Assembly (NCBI GenBank): GCA_022841325.1
Contig: JALHRS010000006.1
Coordinates: 10,981 to 74,980 of the forward strand
Direction: 5' to 3'
Source of the DNA: Lysobacterales bacterium
GTDB taxonomy: Bacteria > Pseudomonadota > Gammaproteobacteria > Xanthomonadales > SZUA-5
Length of the DNA stretch: 64,000 nucleotides
This document shows positions 38,894 through 47,000 of the stretch, in pieces (position 1 is the first letter of the stretch; each line of letters opens with the position of its first letter). The notes beneath the pieces are model-generated. The model ran no database searches. It was given only the letters and a program-made list of their open reading frames with translations, and was not told where the DNA came from. The translations under genes were made by a program, and so were the position numbers.

Positions 38894-39660
38894 TCGCCCG
38901 CCGACTGATCCCGTGTCTGGACGTGCGCGATGGTCAGGTCGTCAAGGGCGTGCGCTTTCGCGATCACGTGGTCATGGGCGAAATCCTCGATCTGGCCATG
39001 CGCTATCGCGATGACGGCGCCGATGAGCTGGTGTTCTACGACATCACCGCCAGCCCGGAGGGTCGCAGTGTCGATCGCGAGTGGGTGCAGCGGGTGGCCC
39101 GCAGCATCGACATCCCCTTCTGTGTGGCCGGCGGCATCCGCAGCGTCGCCGACGCCCGCGCCGTGCTCTACGCCGGCGCCGACAAGATTTCGGTGAACTC
39201 GCCGGCACTCGAAACGCCTGAGCTGATCGATGCGCTGTCGGCCGAATTCGGCGCGCAATGCATCGTGGTGGGCATCGATTCGCGCGAAGTCGATGGCGAA
39301 TGGCGCGTCAATCAGTACACCGGCGATCCCGCCAAGATGCGCGAGCTGGCACGGCGGACTCTGGACTGGGTGACGGAGGTGCAGCGGCGCGGCGCCGGCG
39401 AGATCGTGCTCAACTGCATGAATGTCGACGGCGTGCGCCAGGGCTACGATCTGCCGCAGCTGAAAGCCGTGCGGGCCATCTGCCAGGTGCCGCTGATTGC
39501 CTCCGGCGGTGCCGGTGCCATGTCGCACTTCGCCGAGGTCTTCGAGCAGGCCGATGTCGACGGCGCGCTGGCCGCCAGCGTGTTCCATTCCGGCGAGATC
39601 GCCATTCCGCAATTGAAAGCAGAATTGGCGCATGCCGGCATTGCGATCAGACAGGTGTAG
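38890..39660 (+). CDS. hisF: Imidazole glycerol phosphate synthase, cyclase subunit
   Basis: A 256-residue TIM barrel. [17 protein letters not shown] (about 7-23, catalytic Asp11), [37 protein letters not shown] (catalytic Asp near 130-180 region) and [16 protein letters not shown] match HisF. With HisH it makes IGP and AICAR. The 281-bp gap after it holds repeats and separates it from hisI. Confidence 0.96.
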   Translation: MIARRLIPCLDVRDGQVVKGVRFRDHVVMGEILDLAMRYRDDGADELVFYDITASPEGRSVDREWVQRVARSIDIPFCVAGGIRSVADARAVLYAGADKISVNSPALETPELIDALSAEFGAQCIVVGIDSREVDGEWRVNQYTGDPAKMRELARRTLDWVTEVQRRGAGEIVLNCMNVDGVRQGYDLPQLKAVRAICQVPLIASGGAGAMSHFAEVFEQADVDGALAASVFHSGEIAIPQLKAELAHAGIAIRQV

Positions 39661-39783
39661 GTCGCCATTGCGAGGTCAAGATGATTCGGCGACGTCTGAA
39701 TGGGAAGTTGGTCGCCTCCGCGGTGGCGTCATTGCGAGCCATCTGTGTCGGGCCGACGCTGCCCACGGGCCTTGAACCCTCGG

Positions 39784-39874
39784 CGTCATTGCGAGCGTAG
39801 CGAAGCAATCCAGCGCTTTCGATGCGGTGCCTCTGGATTGCTTCCCCCGGATCAAGCCCGGGGTCGCAATGACG
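39784..39874. repeat. Dispersed palindromic element family A, copy 2 (inside the his operon)
   Basis: It starts CGTCATTGCGAGCGTAGCG and ends GGGGTCGCAATGACG, with inner AAGCAATCCAG and CTGGATTGCTTCC arms. Fragments of the same unit (CGTCATTGCGAG) also occur near 39727. It lies between hisF and hisI. Confidence 0.85.
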
Positions 39875-39941
39875 CCGTGATGACATCGCAGCCTGGATCG
39901 CTACACCAGCCCGCTCCTACATTGAAATCAGGGATCCACCG

Positions 39942-40571
39942 ATGAGTCAGACAGCCGAATCCACCAGCACCCACGACATCCCGCCAGGAATCGACTGGGC
40001 CAAGGGCCTGATCCCTGCCGTGGTCCAGGATGCCGACACCGGTCTGGTGCTGATGCTGGGCTACATGAATGCCGAGGCCTTGCAGCAGACCTGCGCGCTG
40101 GGACAGGTCACTTTCTACAGCCGCAGCAAGCAACGCCTGTGGACCAAGGGCGAGAGCAGCGGCCATGTGCTGAAGCTGGTGTCGATCGCCGTCGATTGCG
40201 ATGGCGACACCCTGCTGGTCCTGGCCCGACCGCAGGGGCCGACCTGCCACCGGGGCACGGTCACCTGCTTCGGGGACTTCCCGGGTCCGGAACTGGCTTT
40301 TCTCGGCGAGTTGGGTCGATTGGTCGAGCAGCGCCATGCCGAGCGTCCGGCCGGCAGCTACACCACCAGACTGTTCGAGTCCGGCACCCGGCGAATGGCC
40401 CAGAAAGTGGGCGAGGAGGGCGTGGAGACCGCCCTGGCGGCCGTCGCCCAGGATGCCGAAGCGCTGCTCGGCGAATCCGCGGACCTGCTGTTCCACCTGC
40501 TGGTGCTGCTGCGCGATCGCGGACTGGGTCTGGATGACCTGGCGCGCACGCTGCGCGCCAGGCATCGCTGA
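39942..40571 (+). CDS. hisI: Bifunctional phosphoribosyl-AMP cyclohydrolase/phosphoribosyl-ATP pyrophosphatase
   Basis: A 209-residue HisIE fusion for steps 2 and 3. The cyclohydrolase part (about 1-115) shows MLGYMNAEAL, TFYSRSKQRLWTKGESSG, the metal-binding DCDGDTLL and GPTCHRG. The pyrophosphatase part (about 118-209) shows SYTTRLFESG and RRMAQKVGEEGVETALAA. It completes the pathway set HisG, D, C, B, H, A, F, IE in this operon. Confidence 0.95.
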   Translation: MSQTAESTSTHDIPPGIDWAKGLIPAVVQDADTGLVLMLGYMNAEALQQTCALGQVTFYSRSKQRLWTKGESSGHVLKLVSIAVDCDGDTLLVLARPQGPTCHRGTVTCFGDFPGPELAFLGELGRLVEQRHAERPAGSYTTRLFESGTRRMAQKVGEEGVETALAAVAQDAEALLGESADLLFHLLVLLRDRGLGLDDLARTLRARHR

Positions 40572-40611
40572 GCAGGACCGGCCGAACGCGGGTCGGGCTG
40601 CTCTTCGCAGA

Positions 40612-40627
40612 TCCAGACAAGTCTGGA
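40612..40627. repeat. Single copy of the CCAGAC hairpin
   Basis: TCCAGACAAGTCTGGA followed by CGCTTCTCC is the same palindrome and tail as in the 15937-16062 array, with AA instead of TT at the centre. It lies 41 bases after the hisI stop. Confidence 0.8.
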
Positions 40628-40757
40628 CGCTTCTCCCCCAAATGCGTCCTGCACCCGGCAGGGACGGCGATCGATCTGGTCGCTGCCCAGACGGAAGGCG
40701 GGGCCTCCGGCACACGGCGGGTCTGTGAGCGCGGCCTTGGGCCGCAATCGTGCTCCC

Positions 40758-40889
40758 GTAGCCCGCAGTGCGCGCAGCGCGCTGCGGGCGGTGATGCAAT
40801 TGAGCTCCGGTGAGCCGCTACGCGGCACATCGGGCTACGGTTAAGGCAATAGAGCCCCGGTGAGCCGCCGCGCGGCACATCGGGCTACG
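40758..40889. repeat. Dispersed repeat family B, copy 1 (with a duplicated right part)
   Basis: It begins GTAGCCCGCAGTGCGCGCAG, then GCGGGCGGTGATGC. The GAGCYCCGGTGAGCCGC...CGGGCTACG part occurs twice in tandem. GTAGCCCG and CGGGCTAC are terminal inverted repeats. Copy 2 is at 58101-58188. Confidence 0.85.
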
Positions 40890-41030
40890 TGCAGGACGCG
40901 GGTTCATCTCGGCCCATCCTCTGCGACCTGCTATTGGCGGCCGCGCGCTGCCGGTCGCGACGTGAGGTCGCTCCTACCCTCGATGGCGTGCGATCCTTTG
41001 CGGCTGCTATCCGAGGAGATTCCAGCCCGC

Positions 41031-42407
41031 ATGAGTACTGCCCGCCCGAAATCGCGCTACGTCTGTTCCGAATGCGGCGCGGTGGCGCCCAAATGGGCCG
41101 GGCAGTGCGGTGATTGCGGCGCCTGGAACAGCCTGACCGAGGAAGTGTCGGCCGGTTCGGGACCGGGGTCGCGACGCGGCGGCTATGCCGGCGCTGCCAG
41201 CGCCGGGGAGGTGTCGGATCTGGCCAGCGTCGCCACCGAGCACGAAATCCGGATGGATACCGGATTGGCCGAGTTGAACCGGGTGCTGGGCGGTGGTCTG
41301 GTGTCGGGCTCGGTGGTCCTGGTCGGTGGCGATCCGGGCATCGGCAAGTCCACGCTGATGCTGCAGGTGCATGCCAGCCTGCAGGGCAAGGCCGAGGTGA
41401 TCTACGTCAGCGGCGAGGAATCGCTGGGCCAGATTGCGCAGCGGGCACGGCGCCTGCAGGTGGAAGTCGGCGGCCTGCGCTGTCAGACCGAAACCAATGT
41501 CGAGCGCATCCTGGCCACGGCGGTCAAGGAAAAGCCCAAGGTCCTGATCATTGATTCCATCCAGACCCTGTGGTTGCCGGAACTGAGCTCGGCGCCGGGT
41601 TCGGTCTCGCAGGTACGAGAGTGCGCGGCGCGGCTGGTGCGCTATGCCAAGGAGCAGGGCGTCAGCGTGTTCCTGATCGGCCATGTAACCAAGGAAGGTG
41701 GCATCGCCGGCCCACGGGTGCTCGAGCACATGGTCGATGCGGTGCTCTATTTCGAGGGCGAGTCGGGGAGCCGCTTCCGCATTCTGCGTTCGCTCAAGAA
41801 CCGTTTCGGCGCGGTCAACGAACTGGGTGTATTCGCGATGACCGATCGCGGTCTGCGCGAAGTGCCCAATCCATCGGCCATCTTCCTGTCCGGGCAGGCC
41901 GAACGCGGCCCCGGCAGCATCGTCATGGTCACCCGCGAGGGCACCCGGCCATTGCTGGTCGAGGTGCAGGCGCTGGTCGATCAGAGCCCGCTGGCCAATC
42001 CGCGCCGGGTCACGGTGGGTTATGAAAGCAATCGACTGGCGCTACTGCTGGCGGTGGCCCATCGCCACGGCGGTGTCGCCATCTACGATCAGGATGTGTT
42101 CGTCAACATCGTCGGCGGCATCCGCGTTTCCGAGACCGCGGCCGATCTGCCGGTGCTGCTGGCAGTCCATTCCAGCTTTCGCAACCGCAGCCTCGGCATG
42201 CACACCATGGCCTTCGGTGAAGTCGGGCTGTCCGGCGAAATCCGGCCCATCCCCAACGGCGAAGAGCGCCTGCGTGAAGCCGCCACCCACGGCTTTAAAC
42301 GCGCCATCGTGCCGGCCCAGAACCGGCCGAAGAAGGGCCTGGTCGGCGAGATGGAAGTGATCGGCGCCCAGACCCTGACCGAGGCCCTGGATGCAGCGGC
42401 GGAGTAG
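41031..42407 (+). CDS. radA: DNA repair protein RadA
   Basis: A 458-residue RecA-like ATPase that drives branch migration in recombination repair. The Cys4 zinc motif is at C12, C15, C26 and C29; Walker A GGDPGIGKST at 99-108; the RadA-specific KNRFG near 256; and a Lon-like C-terminal domain (GGIRVSETAADLPVLLAV, LGMHTMAFGEVGLSGEIRP). The ATG at 41031 starts exactly at the conserved N-terminus, so the longer frame is rejected. Confidence 0.95.
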   Translation: MSTARPKSRYVCSECGAVAPKWAGQCGDCGAWNSLTEEVSAGSGPGSRRGGYAGAASAGEVSDLASVATEHEIRMDTGLAELNRVLGGGLVSGSVVLVGGDPGIGKSTLMLQVHASLQGKAEVIYVSGEESLGQIAQRARRLQVEVGGLRCQTETNVERILATAVKEKPKVLIIDSIQTLWLPELSSAPGSVSQVRECAARLVRYAKEQGVSVFLIGHVTKEGGIAGPRVLEHMVDAVLYFEGESGSRFRILRSLKNRFGAVNELGVFAMTDRGLREVPNPSAIFLSGQAERGPGSIVMVTREGTRPLLVEVQALVDQSPLANPRRVTVGYESNRLALLLAVAHRHGGVAIYDQDVFVNIVGGIRVSETAADLPVLLAVHSSFRNRSLGMHTMAFGEVGLSGEIRPIPNGEERLREAATHGFKRAIVPAQNRPKKGLVGEMEVIGAQTLTEALDAAAE

Positions 42408-42460
42408 GTCGCAGAATGGCGCAAGGGGAAGGCTGGAAGGCGCTGGGAGCTTTCGGTACC

Positions 42461-42540
42461 CGTCGTTCCCGCGAAAGCGGGAACCCAGTCTTACGCAAGT
42501 GTTTCAAAGCACTGGATTCCCGCTTTCGCGGGAATGACGG
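42461..42540. repeat. Dispersed palindromic repeat (family D) after radA
   Basis: CGTCGTTCCCGCGAAAGCGG at the left and CGCTTTCGCGGGAATGACGG at the right are long inverted repeats around a 40-base centre. CGTCATTCCCGCGAAAGCGG-type elements are widespread between genes of proteobacteria. It lies between convergent radA and the kinase gene. Confidence 0.85.
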
Positions 42541-42556
42541 TTCTGGGGAGCGGTAC

Positions 42557-42589
42557 GTAGGTCACGTTGCCGCGCTTCGGCTACGTGAC
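42557..42589. repeat. GTCACGT palindromic repeat (family E), copy 1
   Basis: GTAGGTCACGTTGCCGCGC followed by TTCGGCTACGTGAC forms an imperfect hairpin with GTCACGT/ACGTGAC arms. Similar segments are at 62968-63002 and 63075-63108. Confidence 0.7.
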
Positions 42590-42678
42590 TCGGTGACGCG
42601 ACTGAACTGCGGTCCGGCGCGCGGAAGACCCGCTCGGTATGGTGCTATCCATTGAGCTGGCGGCCGCGATCTGATCCG

Positions 42679-44028
42679 CTACTTCGCCTCGCAGGCCTCA
42701 ACGGTTTTCTTGTACAACTCCGGATCCACGCCCTGCAGTCCCCGGCGTGCTTCCCGGTTGTTGCAATCAAACTGGGACAGGACCTTGACGTAGTTGGTGG
42801 ATGCCGCGTCGTAATTTCCGAGGTTCAGGAAGCTTTCGGCGGCAGCCAGGGCCTTGCCCATTTCGGTCCGTTGCTCCACCGACAGGATGGCGTCGGGAAT
42901 ACCACTGTCGTCGGTGCTCTTGCCCTTCGGCCACATGGCCACCCCAACACCCACCACGACCACCAGCACCCCCACCGCGGCATACAGCATCACCGGCTTG
43001 GGTTTGGCCTGAGCGGCCGCCGGTTTTTCGGCGGGAGCGCCGGACATCGGCTGGGATACCGCTGTTGCGCCCTCGCTGTCCTGCGGCCGCATCGGCCCGG
43101 TGGGCTGATTGACCGTGGTGGCGCCGACATTGTTGTCGGCTGCCGCCAGCTTGTTGAGCTTGACCTGCAGCGGCGAGGCGATGCTGGTATCGACCCGGCG
43201 CGTAGCCGGCTCTGCCGGTGCTGCCGCGCCGGCGCGGTGCTTCTTCAGCGCCGCCACCATTTCGGTCGCGGTCTGGTAGCGGTCGTTCGGGTCCTTGGCC
43301 AGCAGCTTGTTGATGATGCCCTGGAAGCGCGCATGCTCGGGCGGCAGTGGCGGTACCGGCTCGTAGACGTGGGCGTAGCTGACGGCGAAGGTATCGCGAC
43401 CTTCGAAGACCTTGTGGCCAGTCAGCATCTCGAAGAACATCACGCCCATGGCGTAGAGATCGGAGCGGGCGTCGGTGGACTTGCCCATGCAGCGCTCGGG
43501 GCTCATGTAGTGCGGCGTGCCGACCACGGCGCCGACCTGGGTGAAGCTCGATTCGGCATCACCTTCCTTGGCAATACCGAAATCCACCAGCACGGCCTTG
43601 CCGCTCTCGTGGAACATGACGTTTTCGGGCTTGATGTCGCGATGCAGCACGTGACGCTTGTGGGCATGCTCCAGCGCGCCGCCGATCTGGATCATCACCT
43701 CGACCGCATCTTCGGCGCGCAGGCCCTTCTTGATCTTGTCGGTCAGATCGCCACCCGGCAGGATCTCCATCGCCAGGTAGTAATGCTTGTCGACCACACC
43801 GCAGGCAAACACCGTGACGATGTTGTCGTGGTTGAGGCCGGCAATGGTGTCGCCTTCGATCTTCAGCGAGGCCAGAAAGGTCTCGTCGGGCGCCGAGCCC
43901 GGCGAGACGATCTTGATTGCCACCTCGCGCTTGGGCTGCAGCTGGTGCGCCAGATAGACGCGAGACATGCCGCCGCGACCGATTTCCTTGAAGAGCTCGA
44001 AGTTCGGGATTTCGATCGGTGCATCCAT
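42679..44028 (-). CDS. Membrane-anchored Hanks-type serine/threonine protein kinase
   Basis: A 449-residue protein. The kinase domain (about 8-270) has the Gly loop IGRGGMSRVY, Lys39 (VAIKIV), the catalytic HRDIKPENV with Asp131, DFG with Asp149 and the APE-equivalent SPERC. A linker rich in Ala/Pro follows, then one membrane helix (about 347-367, VMLYAAVGVLVVVVGVGVAM) and an 80-residue C-terminal part with two Cys, outside if the kinase is cytoplasmic. All catalytic residues are present. The start ATG 44028 is favoured over 44067. It is divergent from the photolyase gene; no phosphatase or FHA gene is adjacent. Confidence 0.9.
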   Translation of the reverse strand: MDAPIEIPNFELFKEIGRGGMSRVYLAHQLQPKREVAIKIVSPGSAPDETFLASLKIEGDTIAGLNHDNIVTVFACGVVDKHYYLAMEILPGGDLTDKIKKGLRAEDAVEVMIQIGGALEHAHKRHVLHRDIKPENVMFHESGKAVLVDFGIAKEGDAESSFTQVGAVVGTPHYMSPERCMGKSTDARSDLYAMGVMFFEMLTGHKVFEGRDTFAVSYAHVYEPVPPLPPEHARFQGIINKLLAKDPNDRYQTATEMVAALKKHRAGAAAPAEPATRRVDTSIASPLQVKLNKLAAADNNVGATTVNQPTGPMRPQDSEGATAVSQPMSGAPAEKPAAAQAKPKPVMLYAAVGVLVVVVGVGVAMWPKGKSTDDSGIPDAILSVEQRTEMGKALAAAESFLNLGNYDAASTNYVKVLSQFDCNNREARRGLQGVDPELYKKTVEACEAK

Positions 44029-44249
44029 CAGATCGGTGGTCGGGCATTGAGGACGATGGCCGATCATAACCGCGCAAGCAGTCCGCGTTCGACTGCTGAT
44101 TGAGGCGCCTGGGCATGACCGAGTGTGAAAAGCCGGCCGAAATCCCCGTCGGCGCCCTGAAACGCAGCGCTGCCCGGGTTATCCGAAGCTTCGCGCCGCC
44201 GCTACCGGTTTTTTGCGACAGTTGTGCTTTCCCAGGCGGAAGCGGCGAC

Positions 44250-45797
44250 TTGAGCGAGGAATTGCGGCGTTTGTACCTTGTGCTGGGCGATCAGCTGGAC
44301 CCGGGCAGCCCGGTGTTCGAGGCTTTTGATCCAGCGCGCGATGCCCTGTGGATGGCGGAAGTGGCCGAGGAGGCCACCCATGTCTGGTCGCACAAGGCGC
44401 GCATCGCCCTGTACCTCAGCGCCATGCGTCATTACGCGCGTGCTCAGCGCGAGAACGGCCGCACGGTGCACTATCGCCGCCTGGGCGAGCACCAGGCGGG
44501 CAGCCTGTCGGAAGCGCTGGCGGCGGATCTGGAGGCGCTGCGGCCGCAGCGGGTCATTCTGGTCGAACCCGGCGACTGGCGCGTGCGCGAGCAGCTGCAT
44601 CAGGTCCTGAACAGCGCCGGGCTCGACTGGGAGGAACTACCCGACCCGCATTTTCTGGTCAGCCTGGGCGAGTTCGCGGAATGGGCGCAGGGGCGGCGCG
44701 AATTCCGCCTGGAGCACTTCTATCGGCATTTCCGCAAGCGCCTGGGTGTATTGATGGACGGCGATCAGCCGGCGGGCGGGCGCTGGAACTTCGATGCCGA
44801 CAATCGCGGCAGTTTCGATGCCCGTGGGCCAGGTCTGTTGCCGGCGCCGATCCGCTTCGAGCCCGACTCGATCACCGCTGAAGTGCTGCAATTGGTACAG
44901 ACGCGCTGGCCCGATCATCCGGGTGAGCTTGAGGCCTTCGATTGGCCGGTCACGCCAGCGCAGGCACAGGCGGCGCTGGACGATTTCATCAGCCATCGGC
45001 TGCTGGCATTCGGTCGCTACCAGGACGCCCTGTGGAGCGGTGAGCCCTGGCTCTATCACGCCCGCCTCTCCAGTTCGCTGAACCTCAAGCTGATCGATCC
45101 GCGCACCGTGATCGCCGCGGCCATCGACGCCTGGGAGCAGGGCAGGGCGCCGATTGAGGCGGTCGAGGGCTTTGTCCGGCAGATACTGGGCTGGCGCGAG
45201 TATGTGCGCGGGCTCTATTGGCAGCGCATGCCGGACTATCTGGAGGACAATGCCCTCGGGGCCGACGAGCCGCTGCCGTCGATCTACTGGACGGGTGATA
45301 CGCCCATGCGCTGTCTGGCCGATGCCCTGCAGCAGACCCTGCGGCTGGGCTATGCCCACCACATCCAGCGGCTGATGGTCACCGGGCTGTTCGCCCTGCT
45401 GCTGGGCGTGCGCCCGCGTGAGCTGCATGAGTGGTATCTGGCCGTGTATGTGGATGCGGTCGAGTGGGTGGAACTGCCCAATACCATCGGCATGAGCCAG
45501 TACGCCGATGGCGGTTTCATGGCCAGCAAACCCTATAGCGCCAGTGGCAAGTACATCCAGCGCATGGGTAATTACTGCGCTGGGTGCGCGTTCGATCCGG
45601 CCGAAGCCACCGGGCCCAAGGCCTGTCCCTACACCACGCTGTACTGGGATTTCCTGATCCGTCACGAGCAGCGCTTTGCCCGCCATCCGCGCACCGCGCT
45701 GCAGTGGAAGCACCTGGCCCGAATGAGTGCCGGCAAGCGTCAGGCCATCGAGCAGCAGGCCGAGCAGCTGCGCGCCAGCCTGCGTGCGCAGACGTGA
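44250..45797 (+). CDS. Fe-S cluster photolyase/cryptochrome (PhrB-like, FeS-BCP family)
   Basis: About 515 residues from TTG 44250. The N-terminal Rossmann part (RRLYLVLGDQLDPGSPVF) and the FAD-binding helical part (FGRYQDALWSGEPWLYHARLSSSLN, ILGWREYVRGLYW) match the bacterial iron-sulfur cryptochrome/photolyase family. Four Cys at about 355, 443, 446 and 459 have the spacing 88, 3 and 13, equal to that of the 4Fe-4S ligands known in Agrobacterium PhrB. Known members repair (6-4) photoproducts. The frame is open to 44100, but the added 50 residues are not homologous. TTG is chosen for that reason. Confidence 0.88.
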   Translation: MSEELRRLYLVLGDQLDPGSPVFEAFDPARDALWMAEVAEEATHVWSHKARIALYLSAMRHYARAQRENGRTVHYRRLGEHQAGSLSEALAADLEALRPQRVILVEPGDWRVREQLHQVLNSAGLDWEELPDPHFLVSLGEFAEWAQGRREFRLEHFYRHFRKRLGVLMDGDQPAGGRWNFDADNRGSFDARGPGLLPAPIRFEPDSITAEVLQLVQTRWPDHPGELEAFDWPVTPAQAQAALDDFISHRLLAFGRYQDALWSGEPWLYHARLSSSLNLKLIDPRTVIAAAIDAWEQGRAPIEAVEGFVRQILGWREYVRGLYWQRMPDYLEDNALGADEPLPSIYWTGDTPMRCLADALQQTLRLGYAHHIQRLMVTGLFALLLGVRPRELHEWYLAVYVDAVEWVELPNTIGMSQYADGGFMASKPYSASGKYIQRMGNYCAGCAFDPAEATGPKACPYTTLYWDFLIRHEQRFARHPRTALQWKHLARMSAGKRQAIEQQAEQLRASLRAQT

Positions 45798-45851
45798 GAA
45801 ATGCGGCCGGGCCGTGCATGATCGCGCCAGCGGATACAGGATCAGGTGCGC

Positions 45852-46835
45852 ATGAGCGGCAATGAACAACGCAGGGACAGCTGGAGTCGATATTGGCAGG
45901 GCGGGGCATTGCACTCCTGCGCCGGCAGCTTCGAGGGCAACTACGCCGACAGCATCGGCAGCTTCTGGCGCGGCATCTTCGAGCCATTGAAGGCTGGCGA
46001 TCGGGTGCTGGACATCGCCACCGGCAACGGCGCGCTGCCGCGCCTGCTGCTGGATACGCGAGGCACTGCGGCGGCCCTGCCCGAGATCGACGCCATCGAT
46101 CTGGCGGCCATAGCTCCGCCCTGGTACCAGGCCTGCGGCGCCGACGTCCGCGATCGGCTGCGCTTTCATGCTGGCGTTGCCGCAGAGGCCCTGCCTTTTG
46201 CCGATGCCAGTTTTGATCTGGTCATCAGCCAATACGGGCTCGAGTACTCGGACCTGTCGAATTCCGTGGCCGAAGTGCTGCGGGTGCTCAAGCCCGGCGC
46301 CGCGGTGGCGCTGATCGTGCACCATGCGGAATCCTTGCCGGTGCGATTGGGCAGGGCCGAATGCCGGGAGATAGCCTGGCTGCTGCAGTCGGGTGGATTG
46401 ATCCCGCGCGCCCGCCGCCTGCTGCCCTTTCTGGCGCGCCTGGGCACACCCGAAGGCGCCGCTTCGGTGCAGCGCGATCCCGACGCCGCCAAGGCCAGGC
46501 AGCGCTACAACGAAAGCATGCGCGAGTTGCAGCAGCGTGCCGCTGGCGCGGCCGGCGACTTCCTGGCCGAGACCCAGCAGGCGCTCGGCCAGCTGGCGGC
46601 AGCGACCCCCGCGGCCGGGCAGCGTGCCGCCGAGACGCAGTTGCAAGCCCTGGTCGAGCAACTGGAGCAATCACTCCTGCGTCAGGCTGAACTGGTCGAG
46701 CACGCCCTCGACGCCGATGCCGTGCAGAAGCTGGGTCAGCGACTGGCTCAAGGCGACAGCCAGCGACTTGAGATCACCGAAATCCATGTCCGCGACGAAC
46801 TGTTCGGATGGTCGCTACGGGTGGGTGCGCAGTAA
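45852..46835 (+). CDS. Class I SAM-dependent methyltransferase
   Basis: A 327-residue cytoplasmic protein. Motif I is VLDIATGNGALPRLLLD (about 53-69), later LPFADASFDLVISQYGLEYSD (motif IV/post-I) and VLRVLKPGAAVALIVHH. Residues about 220-310 are a predicted Gln/Ala/Leu-rich helical or coiled-coil extension, unusual for small methyltransferases. The substrate is unknown. The start ATG 45852 has a near alternative at 45846. It follows the photolyase by 54 bp and may share its transcript. Confidence 0.8.
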   Translation: MSGNEQRRDSWSRYWQGGALHSCAGSFEGNYADSIGSFWRGIFEPLKAGDRVLDIATGNGALPRLLLDTRGTAAALPEIDAIDLAAIAPPWYQACGADVRDRLRFHAGVAAEALPFADASFDLVISQYGLEYSDLSNSVAEVLRVLKPGAAVALIVHHAESLPVRLGRAECREIAWLLQSGGLIPRARRLLPFLARLGTPEGAASVQRDPDAAKARQRYNESMRELQQRAAGAAGDFLAETQQALGQLAAATPAAGQRAAETQLQALVEQLEQSLLRQAELVEHALDADAVQKLGQRLAQGDSQRLEITEIHVRDELFGWSLRVGAQ

Positions 46836-46903
46836 GTTCTGGCACGGCGACGACGCACGAACTTGTGGTCGCGACAGGGTGCTGGTGTACGAGGCCCTTG
46901 TAG

Positions 46904-46962
46904 TGCCGAGCTTGCTCGGCAGGCTGTACGGGTTGGGCACGGCCTCCGGCCTTTGCCCAACC
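46904..46962. repeat. Two adjacent hairpins between convergent methyltransferase and recN genes
   Basis: TGCCGAGCTTGCTCGGCA (46904-46921) is a perfect palindrome with 8-bp arms and a TT centre. GGTTGGGCA (46931-46939) pairs with TGCCCAACC (46954-46962) around GGCC/GGCC. Their place between converging genes suggests a bidirectional terminator, but there is no T-run. Confidence 0.6.
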
Positions 46963-47000
46963 TGCAAAGCCCGCGCGCTTTGTGGCGCCAGGACGAGTGC

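Larger units (their letters stand above)
40572..41030. other. Repeat-filled region between hisI and radA
   Basis: No supported gene in 459 bp. The radA frame is open back to 40860, but that part encodes repeat sequence. Present are one CCAGAC palindrome (40612-40627) and a family B element (40758-40889). GAGGAG at 41013-41018 may be the radA ribosome-binding site. Confidence 0.65.

Noticed and set aside
40860-41030. N-terminal extension of RadA
   Set aside because: The extra 57 codons come from a dispersed repeat, and the conserved zinc motif begins normally after ATG 41031.
44100-44249. N-terminal extension of the photolyase from ATG 44100
   Set aside because: The 50 added residues are not homologous and overlap the kinase promoter region; the family N-terminus begins at TTG 44250.
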